Made by a program: the position numbers and the translations under genes
Shown: piece by piece, positions 17,639-26,172 of the stretch
How the letters are laid out: each line of letters begins with the position of its first letter
Position numbering within the stretch: the stretch's first letter is position 1
Assembly: GCF_002042965.1 (NCBI RefSeq)
Contig: NZ_MZNT01000012.1
Location: 124,001-188,000 of the forward strand
DNA from: Paenibacillus sp. 32352
GTDB taxonomy: Bacteria > Bacillota > Bacilli > Paenibacillales > NBRC-103111
Reading direction: 5' to 3'
DNA: 64,000 bases
Notes under the pieces: model-generated
Seen by the model: only the letters and a program-made list of their open reading frames with translations
Told to the model about the DNA's origin: nothing
Database searches by the model: none

Positions 17639-18541
17639 ATGGCGGACATTAGATCCATACCGAAGAAAGCTTATCGTCATAATCAAATACAATTGCTGGA
17701 TATTGTTTTGTTGGTTATTCTCACCTTGTTGGCTATCGCCATCATATTACCGTTTATCAACGTTACTGCAATCTCTTTATCCACGCAACAGGAATATTTG
17801 AAAAGAACGGTGTTGTTAATACCAACGGAAATTACACTTGAAAACTTCAAAGCCTTGTTTGAAGACGGACGCATATGGGTGGGTTATCGTACTACATTGC
17901 TGCTCCTTGTAATCGGATTGCCGCTCAACATGTTTCTGACGACCAGTATGGCTTATGGGCTAAGCCGCCCCGATTTTCCGTTTAAGCGATTTTTCGTTTA
18001 TTTTGTTGTCGTTACTCTGTTGTTTCACGGCGGTATTGTCCCCATGTACCTGTTAATGAAGCAGCTGCAATTAATTAATACCATTTGGTCTGTTGTGCTG
18101 GCCTATGGAGTGAATTCGTTTTATTTGATCATTATGATGAACTATTTCATGTCGTTACCGATATCGCTTATGGAGTCGGCTAAGCTGGACGGAGCAGGTG
18201 AATGGCGGATCCTCTTTAATATCATATTGCCGTTATCCATGCCTATCATTGCAACAATCTTGTTGTTTTATGCTGTGGACCGTTGGAACGAATGGTTTAA
18301 TGCAATGATATTTATCAGGAAAGGCAACCTTGTTGTCCTGCAGCTTGCTTTACGGTCTATTGTTATCGATTCCCAGATCAGTCAGCAGATGAATATTTCG
18401 AATGTACAAACCGATGTTAAGTTTTCGGAAGGTATGAAAATGGCGGCAATTATTGTAACGATGATCCCTATCATGTGTGTATTTCCCTTTTTGCAAAAGC
18501 ACTTTGTCAAAGGCATGCTGGTAGGGGCAATAAAAGCCTAA
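17639..18541 (+). CDS. Sugar ABC permease, YtcP/LplC type
   Basis: A 300-residue permease with six helices and the EAA loop ESAKLDGAGEWRILFNIILP. It ends in the family-typical VKGMLVGAIKA. The start at 17639 has AAGG upstream; a GTG at 17633 is nearly as good. It follows its partner permease by 32 bases and precedes the GH51 gene by 25, consistent with one transcript. Confidence 0.9.
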   Translation: MADIRSIPKKAYRHNQIQLLDIVLLVILTLLAIAIILPFINVTAISLSTQQEYLKRTVLLIPTEITLENFKALFEDGRIWVGYRTTLLLLVIGLPLNMFLTTSMAYGLSRPDFPFKRFFVYFVVVTLLFHGGIVPMYLLMKQLQLINTIWSVVLAYGVNSFYLIIMMNYFMSLPISLMESAKLDGAGEWRILFNIILPLSMPIIATILLFYAVDRWNEWFNAMIFIRKGNLVVLQLALRSIVIDSQISQQMNISNVQTDVKFSEGMKMAAIIVTMIPIMCVFPFLQKHFVKGMLVGAIKA

Positions 18542-18566
18542 ATCATTCAAGAAATGAGGGTCTTTA

Positions 18567-20183
18567 ATGGTAAAGAAGGCGAAAGTGACCGTACAGCCGG
18601 ATTATAAGATAGGTAGGGTAGATAAACGTCTGTTTGGTGCGTTTCTCGAGCCGATCGGCAGTTGGGTATATGGAGGGATCTATAATCCCAAGCACCCGAC
18701 TGCAGATGACATGGGTTTTCGGACGGATGTAATAGACGCTGTCAAGGAATTTGATCTTCCAGCTCTTCGCTTTCCCGGAGGCAACTGGGTTTCGGGCTGG
18801 GACTGGAAGGATTCAATCGGACCGGTTGAAAACCGCAAGGCACAGCTGGATCTGGCGTGGTTCCAGGTTGAGCCGAATATAATCGGCCATGATGAATATA
18901 TTGAGTGGACCAAACGTGTCAATACGGAACCGATGTACACTCTCAATCTCGGTACGGAAGGTATCAAAAGCGCCGCACACTTGGTAGAGTATTCCCGTCA
19001 TATCGGCGGCACTTATTGGTCTGACCTGCGCAAGAAGTACGGGCACCCCGAGCCTTATCCCATCAAGACCTGGTATCTTGGGAATGAAATGGACGGCCAT
19101 TGGCAGATCGGTTCCTGGGAAAAGGATCCGGTTGGCTTCGGCATTCGTACCCATGAGATTTCCAAAATGGTCAAATGGATTGACAACAAGGCGGAAACCG
19201 TTTTTGCGGGTACCTCCGACCATTACAAGCATTTCCCCGAATGGGAAATGGCGGCGCTTGAGCAGTGCTACGAATCGGTAGACTACGTATCCCTGCACCA
19301 TTACCACTCCGCGCCGGAGGGCGACATCGCCAATTATCTTAACATTTCCTCCGTATTTGAGAACTATATCAAGACGACCATAGCCATTTGTGACTATCTG
19401 CAAACCAAGCTGCGTACGCCTAAGAAAATGTACATCTCCTTCGACGAATACGGCTGCAGCTTTGGCAAGCAGGGCGAGGTTCTCTTCGGACGCAGAGGCT
19501 GGCAGGATGTAACCAAGAGTTATGCCCAGTTTGCTCCCAGAGACAATGTCTTTACAAGATATGACCCGGAGCATTATGTAGAGCGAAGGTTTGGTTCCCA
19601 CCAAATGCTGAATGCCCTTGCCATGTCTTCCGTGCTTCTGACTTTCCTGCGTCATGCGGATCGGATCAAGATAGGCTGCATGACCGGCGGAATTCGAAAC
19701 GCCCTGGCATTTAACGGTGCACATGTGTGGAAGAATGCGGCATATTATCCATACTACCAGATGAATAAGCTTGCCCGTGACGGCATCTCGATCCTGCCCG
19801 TGGTCGACGGACCGACCTTCAACACCGAGCAATTTGCCCTTACAGGTTCTAATCAGTGCCATGCCTATGAAAATGTTCAAGCTATTGAAGCGGCCGCAGT
19901 ACAAAATGAGGAAAAGGGCGAGGTCTACATCTTTATCATCAACCGGGGGATTGAGGATGACATCGAGGTTAACCTGGACGTTCGGGGCTTTGATGGTTAT
20001 AGGTTCGCCGAGCATATTGAGATGTACACCGATGACCTGGAAAAGGGGAATAGCTTCGAGAATCAGGAAGCGATAAAGCCCACGAAAAATTTCGAAACGA
20101 AAATTGAAAACGGTAAAGTAACAGCCTTGACCCAAAAGCTTTCATGGAATGTCATTCGCCTTATGAAAGAGACAAATAATTGA
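18567..20183 (+). CDS. abfA: GH51 alpha-L-arabinofuranosidase
   Basis: A 538-residue glycoside hydrolase of family GH51, which releases alpha-L-arabinofuranosyl residues from arabinan, arabinoxylan and oligosaccharides with retention. The N-terminal motif RLFGAFLEPIG, RFPGGNWVSGWDW, the acid/base Glu174 in YLGNEMDGHW and the nucleophile Glu294 in ISFDEYG are all present. There is no signal peptide, so it acts in the cytoplasm on imported oligosaccharides. The ATG follows ATGAGGG. The esterase gene begins 17 bases after its stop, so the two are tightly linked. Confidence 0.92.
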   Translation: MVKKAKVTVQPDYKIGRVDKRLFGAFLEPIGSWVYGGIYNPKHPTADDMGFRTDVIDAVKEFDLPALRFPGGNWVSGWDWKDSIGPVENRKAQLDLAWFQVEPNIIGHDEYIEWTKRVNTEPMYTLNLGTEGIKSAAHLVEYSRHIGGTYWSDLRKKYGHPEPYPIKTWYLGNEMDGHWQIGSWEKDPVGFGIRTHEISKMVKWIDNKAETVFAGTSDHYKHFPEWEMAALEQCYESVDYVSLHHYHSAPEGDIANYLNISSVFENYIKTTIAICDYLQTKLRTPKKMYISFDEYGCSFGKQGEVLFGRRGWQDVTKSYAQFAPRDNVFTRYDPEHYVERRFGSHQMLNALAMSSVLLTFLRHADRIKIGCMTGGIRNALAFNGAHVWKNAAYYPYYQMNKLARDGISILPVVDGPTFNTEQFALTGSNQCHAYENVQAIEAAAVQNEEKGEVYIFIINRGIEDDIEVNLDVRGFDGYRFAEHIEMYTDDLEKGNSFENQEAIKPTKNFETKIENGKVTALTQKLSWNVIRLMKETNN

Positions 20184-20200
20184 AGAGAGGGGCATTAAGT

Positions 20201-21748
20201 ATGCTTAGAGTTGTGAAGGTTGAAAACGGTATCGTTCAAGGGCTGCCGGCGGCCGACCCTCGTATAACAAGTTTCAAAGGGATTCCATTTGCCGCGCCCC
20301 CCGTGGGCGAAAATCGCTGGCGTGCCCCACAGCCTGCTAAAGATTGGGAAGGTGTGTTGAAAGCATACGATTTCGCGCCGGTTTCCATGCAGGTAAGACA
20401 AAAGATCGATGTAAATAACATCTATACCAGGGAATGGGCTGTGGACCCGGACATCCCCATGGACGAGGATTGCCTCTACCTGAATGTGTGGACCCCGGCT
20501 AACACTCCCGATGAGCAGCTGCCGGTGTTTGTATGGTACTTCGGCGGCGGGCTGCAGGTCGGTCATACGGCTGAGATGGAGTTTGATGGCGAACGCATTG
20601 CACGCAGAGGCGTCGTGGTGGTAACGATTAACTACCGTCTGAACGTGTTCGGATTTCTATGCCATCCGGAAATAACGGCGGAAGCCCCGGAAGCTCCCGC
20701 AAACTTCGGACACCTCGATCAGCAGTTTGCTACCCAATGGGTCAAACGCAATATCGCGGCTTTTGGCGGTAATCCCGACAACATTACGATTGGCGGTCAA
20801 TCTGCCGGCGGCGGAAGCGTGATGAGCCAGCTCACTTCGCCTCAGAACGAAGGTCTTTTTCAGAGAGCTATTGTTCAGAGCGGTGTCTCAGCACCGCTTT
20901 ACCCGGGAGGCCGTATGCCGAGAATTCGGCACAATCTGGTGGAGGCTGAGCAAGAGGGTCTGAAATTCTTTGAATTTATCGGAGCTTCCTCCCTTACAGA
21001 AGCCCGTAGACTTGATGCTGAATATCTCCGTGACAAAATGCTGGAATATAATAAGGGGTTTGGGTTCTGGGGCACCGTTGTTGATCAAGTATTCTGCATG
21101 GGCAACCCGTTTGATCTATTCCTAGAAAACAAGCGCCGAATGGTACCGGTTCTTTGGGGGCACACTTCGTCCGAATTTATCAGTGTTCCGAATGTCAAGA
21201 CGCTGGAGGAATTCCGGCAAATGGCTGCCCATATGTTTGGCGAGAATGCCGAAGAGTTTGTTGCACTTTGCCAGGGACAGTCGGAAAACATAGATGAAAT
21301 AGTGAAGAATGCTTCCGTGAGCGGTTTCGAATATGCAATCCGGATTGCCTCACAGGCCAATGCGGATACCGGAGCCAATATCCCGCTCTATTATTACAAT
21401 TTTGATGCGGAAATACCCGGATGGGATAACCCTGGAACCTTCCACTCGGTGGATCTCTGGTTCTTCTTTGAAACTCTGGCCAAATGCTGGAGGCCATTTG
21501 TCGGCAAACATTATGATCTTGCCCGTCAGATGTGCAACTACTGGGCAAACTTCATCCGTTCCGGAGATCCTAATGGGAATGACTCCACTGGAGAGAAGAT
21601 GCCGCAATGGGAACCTTATACACCTGAGGCACCGTACGGGATGGTATTTAAAGATAAACCAGAGTTTGTTAGAGAACAACCCGGCGATGTAATGAAATTT
21701 CTAGTGAAGCAATATTTCAATAAAACCAATAAGGGGATGTACCTATGA
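20201..21748 (+). CDS. Type-B carboxylesterase
   Basis: A 515-residue alpha/beta-hydrolase of the carboxylesterase type-B family. The nucleophile Ser201 sits in GGQSAGG; likely partners are Glu325 (SSEF) and His415 (GTFHSVD). The oxyanion motif reads YFGGG instead of the usual HGGG. No signal peptide is present. I chose the ATG at 20201, behind GAGAGGGG. Placed between an arabinofuranosidase and a glycosidase-like protein, it probably removes acyl groups such as acetate or ferulate from imported arabinose-containing sugars; that substrate is inferred from position only. It overlaps the next gene by 4 bases. Confidence 0.85.
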   Translation: MLRVVKVENGIVQGLPAADPRITSFKGIPFAAPPVGENRWRAPQPAKDWEGVLKAYDFAPVSMQVRQKIDVNNIYTREWAVDPDIPMDEDCLYLNVWTPANTPDEQLPVFVWYFGGGLQVGHTAEMEFDGERIARRGVVVVTINYRLNVFGFLCHPEITAEAPEAPANFGHLDQQFATQWVKRNIAAFGGNPDNITIGGQSAGGGSVMSQLTSPQNEGLFQRAIVQSGVSAPLYPGGRMPRIRHNLVEAEQEGLKFFEFIGASSLTEARRLDAEYLRDKMLEYNKGFGFWGTVVDQVFCMGNPFDLFLENKRRMVPVLWGHTSSEFISVPNVKTLEEFRQMAAHMFGENAEEFVALCQGQSENIDEIVKNASVSGFEYAIRIASQANADTGANIPLYYYNFDAEIPGWDNPGTFHSVDLWFFFETLAKCWRPFVGKHYDLARQMCNYWANFIRSGDPNGNDSTGEKMPQWEPYTPEAPYGMVFKDKPEFVREQPGDVMKFLVKQYFNKTNKGMYL

Positions 21749-23964
21749 ATGTACCTATGAAGCTAGTATGCGGCGACTATGCTATTATCTTTCAGGACGG
21801 CGGCGTTGAGGTACAAAAGGGCGGAAAGCTTCTATATTTTAATAAACGTCCAATGTTTGTAACGGTAAAGACAACCGTTGCCCTTAGCGAGTTTTATGAC
21901 AAAGCTTACTGCGAGATTTCTGCTTCCGGCGATACCATCACCGCCCAAGGTACATTAACCGTACCCTCCGGATCTGAATTTTCCTTTACAGATACTTATG
22001 AGGCAGCTGGAGCCGGATTGAAGGTAAGCAGAAACGTAAAGGTGCTGAAGGCGGGAGGAGACCTTGGTTTTTCCACCAAGCTCTCCTTGGTCATGACAGA
22101 TTCGGATGATCCGCATGACTATAACTGCTTCGCCCCCGGTGTATGGTATAAGCAAAACGAATTTGCGCGTGAGAATGCCTTTGGCAAAGACCTGGATTGC
22201 GAGTATTTCTGGCGGCTCGAGACCGCTTGTGCCCTGCCTTTGTTTGCTATGCAAAACGTCGCATCGGGCGAAATGGCGGCAATATCGCGTTGGACGTCAG
22301 ACGTAACCATGCGGTCTCTGGATATTGCACAGGCTGCAAATCATGTAGATCCCAAATTTACCATTGGAGCCGTTGGCATGAGCAGGCCGGAAAGCAGAAG
22401 CATGAACTATATGTATTATGGTTTTGCCGTACGCAAGGATTTCGAGACGACGGTCGACGGCTTGTCTATCGATTATGTATACCCAGGCTGCGACGGTCAG
22501 ATGCCTGCTGCAAGAAGGTATGCGGGACTTGACTTCAAAGATGAGTTCAAATTCTTCCAGCGCGTGAGCCACCCGGTGGAGGTCGGTTTTGAGCAAAACT
22601 ACGCTGTGGCAGTAAATTTCGGACACTATAGCAGCTTCCAGCTGATGATGAGAGACATCTGGCGGATGACCTACGACCGGATGCGCGACAAGTTATTCGA
22701 TGTAGATAATGGGCTCCATTTCCACAACTGCATGAAGATGCTCACCCAATATACGCAGCAGTACGGCGATTCGTACGGGTTGCCTTTCTCCTGCCAACTG
22801 CCCGACATGGATGTATCCAGTGTGTCTTTTCAGTTCGGCTTTGTCGGACAACAGCCTGGTATCGGTTACCAGCTGCTGCGTTACGGTGACAAGGAAAACG
22901 TGCCCGAAGCCTTCGAAAAAGGCGTCAACATTATTGACTTTTGGGTACGGACGGCGATGACCGAGTCCGGTTTGCCGCATATGTGCTACCATCCCGGCAT
23001 CCAGGAGTTTGAGCCGTATCCTCATTATATCCGGATGCTTGCCGACGGAATTGAGGCCATTCTGGATGCGTACCTTTATATGCGCAAGATAGGCGACGAG
23101 CGGCCGGCATGGCTGGAATTCTGCAGAAAGACCGCCGATTGGATTGTGAACATTCAGAATAAAGACGGCAGTTTTTACCGTGCATACAATACCGACTGCT
23201 CCATCCGTATGGACTCCAAGGCCAACACGCCCAGTGTGATTCGTTTCCTGGTGCAGTTCTATCTGGTGTCGGGTGATGAAAGATATAAAGCCGCTGCGAT
23301 CCAGGCGGGAGATTGGTCTTACGATAATGCCTACTTGAACATGGAATACCGTGGCGGAACCTGTGATAACATGGACATCATGGATAAAGAGGCCGGGATC
23401 TACGCTTTGTTCGGCTTCCTTGCCTTGTATGATTTGACCGGTGAGAAGAAGTGGCTGGAAGGCGCGATTGGCGCCGCCGATTATACCGAAACCTGGACCT
23501 ATGCGTGGACATTCCCTGTGACTACCCCCTGGCCGAAGCATCCGTTCAACAAGTATTCTATCAGCGGGCAGAGCATTATCACCATCGGCGGGGGGGCCGA
23601 TGTATATATGGCCGCCTGTTCATATACCTATTACAGGCTGTATGTGATTACAGGCGACGAGCATTATCTCGATTTTGCCGAGTTCATCGATAAGAACACC
23701 CGACAGTCGAATGATGTAGACGGCAGCATTGGCTATATCATGCCTGGCTTGGGGCACGAATCAGGCAACTTTACCAGTCAAATCCTGCAAAGTCACTACC
23801 ACTGGCTGCCTTGGTGCACCTATGTGGAAATCGACCCCTCATCAAGGCTGTATGATACCTTTGGCGGCTATGAGATTGCAGATGCCCAAAAGCTCAGTCC
23901 GGAAGAGAGGGCCAAGCGAAACCGTATCTACGATACATTTACTGAAATTCAGATCGGAAGCTAG
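21745..23964 (+). CDS. Unassigned glycosidase-like protein, probable (alpha/alpha)6 barrel
   Basis: A 739-residue protein that I cannot place in a named family. Residues about 1-270 look like a beta-sandwich, and residues 300-700 show repeating helix pairs with aromatic and acidic loops (PAWLEFCRKTADWIVNIQNK, EKKWLEGAIGAADYTETW, DEHYLDFAEFIDKNTRQ), like six-hairpin glycosidases and lyases. No signal peptide is seen, so it is cytoplasmic. The start ATGA overlaps the esterase stop, showing translational coupling, and a terminator follows. By context it should attack the core or a side chain of an esterified arabinose-containing oligosaccharide. Hydrolase, lyase and phosphorylase are all open. 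Confidence 0.7.
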   Translation: MNVPMKLVCGDYAIIFQDGGVEVQKGGKLLYFNKRPMFVTVKTTVALSEFYDKAYCEISASGDTITAQGTLTVPSGSEFSFTDTYEAAGAGLKVSRNVKVLKAGGDLGFSTKLSLVMTDSDDPHDYNCFAPGVWYKQNEFARENAFGKDLDCEYFWRLETACALPLFAMQNVASGEMAAISRWTSDVTMRSLDIAQAANHVDPKFTIGAVGMSRPESRSMNYMYYGFAVRKDFETTVDGLSIDYVYPGCDGQMPAARRYAGLDFKDEFKFFQRVSHPVEVGFEQNYAVAVNFGHYSSFQLMMRDIWRMTYDRMRDKLFDVDNGLHFHNCMKMLTQYTQQYGDSYGLPFSCQLPDMDVSSVSFQFGFVGQQPGIGYQLLRYGDKENVPEAFEKGVNIIDFWVRTAMTESGLPHMCYHPGIQEFEPYPHYIRMLADGIEAILDAYLYMRKIGDERPAWLEFCRKTADWIVNIQNKDGSFYRAYNTDCSIRMDSKANTPSVIRFLVQFYLVSGDERYKAAAIQAGDWSYDNAYLNMEYRGGTCDNMDIMDKEAGIYALFGFLALYDLTGEKKWLEGAIGAADYTETWTYAWTFPVTTPWPKHPFNKYSISGQSIITIGGGADVYMAACSYTYYRLYVITGDEHYLDFAEFIDKNTRQSNDVDGSIGYIMPGLGHESGNFTSQILQSHYHWLPWCTYVEIDPSSRLYDTFGGYEIADAQKLSPEERAKRNRIYDTFTEIQIGS

Positions 23965-24038
23965 GGGCTTGCTATATAATAGGAGAAATCTTTTTAAAAA
24001 AATCAATGTTTAATGAATAGGTACGAATGCAGCTTAAT

Positions 24039-24067
24039 GGGGTGGCGATCGCCATCCCTTTTTTTAT
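24039..24067 (+). terminator. Terminator of the arabinoside operon
   Basis: GGGGTGGC and GCCATCCC (one G-T pair) pair around GATC and are followed by TTTTTTT. It lies about 75 bases after the stop. Confidence 0.85.
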
Positions 24068-24235
24068 TTGTTTCTGTACAAAATTAGCAGCCCTGGAAAT
24101 ATAATTAAATATGTACGTTAGTCCTTTTCCTATGTAATGTCGTAATTTATGAATGCGATTGTCTGAATGTTGAACTAATATTATCGCGGGGCTTATGCTA
24201 CTTTATTATTATCTTATAGAGATGAGGTAAACGTC

Positions 24236-25315
24236 ATGAGCAGAATATTGAAGATCGGTATTATTGGCAGCGGGGGGATTGCTGGCTCGCATGTGAAAGC
24301 ATATCGAGAACTAACCGATGTAGAAATCGTTGCGGTTGCGGATGTAATACCCGGGAAGGCTAAACAATTTATTGACTTCTGGAATATTCCATCAGCACAA
24401 CCTTTTGATGACTATAGGAGGTTATTGGAATTAGATTTGGATTGCGTAAGCATCTGCACACCGAATGTAGCCCATTATCAAACCACTATCGATGCTTTGA
24501 AGGCTGGGAAGAACGTCATGCTGGAAAAGCCCATGTCTGTTACTTTAAATGAAGCGATAGAAATGGCCCAAACTGCAAAGCAAACTGGCTTCATGCTCAA
24601 TATAGGCTTTCAACCCCGTTATGATCCGAATATGAGAATTATTCAGGATATTGTGCAATCTGGTCAGCTCGGAAAGGTATATTATATAGAAACTGGCGGA
24701 GGCCGGAGAAGAGGCATGCCTGGGGGAACATTTATTTCCAAGGATATTGCTGGAGCAGGTGCGATTGCAGATATCGGCTGTTATTCCCTCGATATGGCAT
24801 TGAATGCGATGGGTTATCCTAAACCGGTTACAGTTTCCGCAAGCAGCAGTAATTATTTTGGAACCAATTCCCGCTATCATAAGGAAGCAAGTCGTTTCGA
24901 TGTAGAAGACTTCGGTGTTGCTATGATACGTTTTGAAAATGATCTCGTACTGAATTTTAAAATATCTTGGGCTATGCATATGGATACTCTGGGTCCAACT
25001 TTATTCTTGGGGACAGAGGGCGGACTGAAAGTTACGCCTGCCGGTAAAGGTCCATGGAGTGGTGTATTTGATGGGAGCGTAGGTGCTATATCTTATTTCC
25101 ACGATGTTAGAGGTCAACATGTTGAGAGCCAGATTCCGATAATAGAACATAATAAAAATTTGTTTCACGAAAAAGTTCGTGATTTTGTTCATGCGGTATT
25201 AGAAGGCAAGCAGGCGCCTATACCTGGGGAGCAAATTGTACGAAATCAAGCCATTATTGATGGTATTATACGATCATCCTTACTGAAGCGAGAAGTAACC
25301 ATTGATCTTGAATAA
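24236..25315 (+). CDS. Gfo/Idh/MocA-family oxidoreductase
   Basis: A 359-residue NAD(P)-dependent dehydrogenase. The N-terminal Rossmann fold carries IGIIGSGGIAGSH, the catalytic-lysine motif EKPMSVT lies near residue 97, and a second domain contains AIADIGCYSLDMAL. The family oxidises or isomerises sugars, inositols and related polyols. The start follows GATGAGG. A terminator separates it from the arabinoside operon, so it has its own promoter in 24070-24235, but its position suggests a sugar substrate. The exact substrate cannot be told from sequence. Confidence 0.85.
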   Translation: MSRILKIGIIGSGGIAGSHVKAYRELTDVEIVAVADVIPGKAKQFIDFWNIPSAQPFDDYRRLLELDLDCVSICTPNVAHYQTTIDALKAGKNVMLEKPMSVTLNEAIEMAQTAKQTGFMLNIGFQPRYDPNMRIIQDIVQSGQLGKVYYIETGGGRRRGMPGGTFISKDIAGAGAIADIGCYSLDMALNAMGYPKPVTVSASSSNYFGTNSRYHKEASRFDVEDFGVAMIRFENDLVLNFKISWAMHMDTLGPTLFLGTEGGLKVTPAGKGPWSGVFDGSVGAISYFHDVRGQHVESQIPIIEHNKNLFHEKVRDFVHAVLEGKQAPIPGEQIVRNQAIIDGIIRSSLLKREVTIDLE

Positions 25316-25380
25316 ATTGCTCTATTCCATAAGTGTTCACCCGATAATTACGGACATTTTATGGTGAAATAACAATATTA

Positions 25381-25431
25381 ATCTACATTGCTGGTAGTAC
25401 CAGTGAAGCTGACACCACCAGCAATGTAGAT
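25381..25431. repeat. Perfect 15-bp inverted repeat between convergent genes
   Basis: ATCTACATTGCTGGT (25381-25395) and ACCAGCAATGTAGAT (25417-25431) are exact reverse complements separated by 21 bases. It sits between a plus-strand gene ending at 25315 and a minus-strand gene ending at 25449. It lacks a T tract, so it is not a standard terminator. Confidence 0.7.
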
Positions 25432-25448
25432 GGATATATATGTTAATT

Positions 25449-26153
25449 CTAATCTGATGCCTTTTTTAAAGTTAAAAAGGGTTTCTTACTTGGTTTAAAA
25501 TTAGCCTCAATGATCCAAACCTTGGCATTATGGTCCAAACCAATATCAAAGCCTATAATGCTTTGTGACGGATAATAATCACTTAGTTGTTTTGCTGCCA
25601 ATAAACAGACTTTTTTTATGCTCTTTAATAATTTATGAGTTGGGGTTGGCTTCAGGAATGTTTGTTCAATCGCTTTCTTAACTGGAAGTATTGTTCTGGA
25701 AACGTTCGTAACAACATAGTCTCTTTCAGCCACTACCGCCAGCATACAGCTTACTTTCCATAATAATTGTTTTTGTTTTTTTCTTTGTACAAGCACTTTT
25801 ATATCAAACGGTCTTTTATTTATTTCAGCCAAACATATACGGCGTTGTACTAAATATTTTGATTGACAGATCATTTTTTTTAGTTGACCAAAGACAGCTC
25901 GCTTACCGTCTAAAACGATTTTTTTGTTTTCATTTTGTAGCTCATACCGATTCTCTTCTAATGTAGAAACTTGAATTATGCCGTACCCTGATTTTCCGTG
26001 ATATGGCTTAAGTATCACCGCTCCGTATTTCCTCATATATTCCCATAAAGACTTCCGTGAAAAACTTTGGGTTTCCGGCAAATACCGGTCAAGCTTTTTC
26101 GTGCCTTTCAACACTTTGAATTTTGCCCACTTGTTTTGTGAACGATCCTTCAT
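25449..26153 (-). CDS. YheC/YheD-type ATP-grasp spore-coat-associated protein
   Basis: A 234-residue protein matching the ATP-grasp part of YheC/YheD proteins of spore formers: VILKPYHGKSGYGIIQV near residues 45-60, RRPFDIKVLVQ-like NKRPFDIKVLVQR near 115, and a C-terminal GFDIGLDHNAKVWIIEAN for Mg/ATP binding. Family members associate with the spore coat; the ligase substrate is unknown. It is shorter than the 350-450-residue full forms, lacking the N-terminal part, but short versions occur. It starts 20 bases after the GMC oxidoreductase stop and is probably in the same transcript. Confidence 0.8.
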   Translation of the reverse strand: MKDRSQNKWAKFKVLKGTKKLDRYLPETQSFSRKSLWEYMRKYGAVILKPYHGKSGYGIIQVSTLEENRYELQNENKKIVLDGKRAVFGQLKKMICQSKYLVQRRICLAEINKRPFDIKVLVQRKKQKQLLWKVSCMLAVVAERDYVVTNVSRTILPVKKAIEQTFLKPTPTHKLLKSIKKVCLLAAKQLSDYYPSQSIIGFDIGLDHNAKVWIIEANFKPSKKPFLTLKKASD

Positions 26154-26172
26154 CTATTCATCCAACTTCACG

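Noticed and set aside
18813..20135. 440-codon open frame antisense to the GH51 gene
   Set aside because: It mirrors a gene with intact catalytic motifs, has no ribosome site or family features, and arises from codon bias of the real gene.
22693..23541. 282-codon open frame antisense to the glycosidase-like gene
   Set aside because: Shadow of the plus-strand gene; no start context and unnatural composition.
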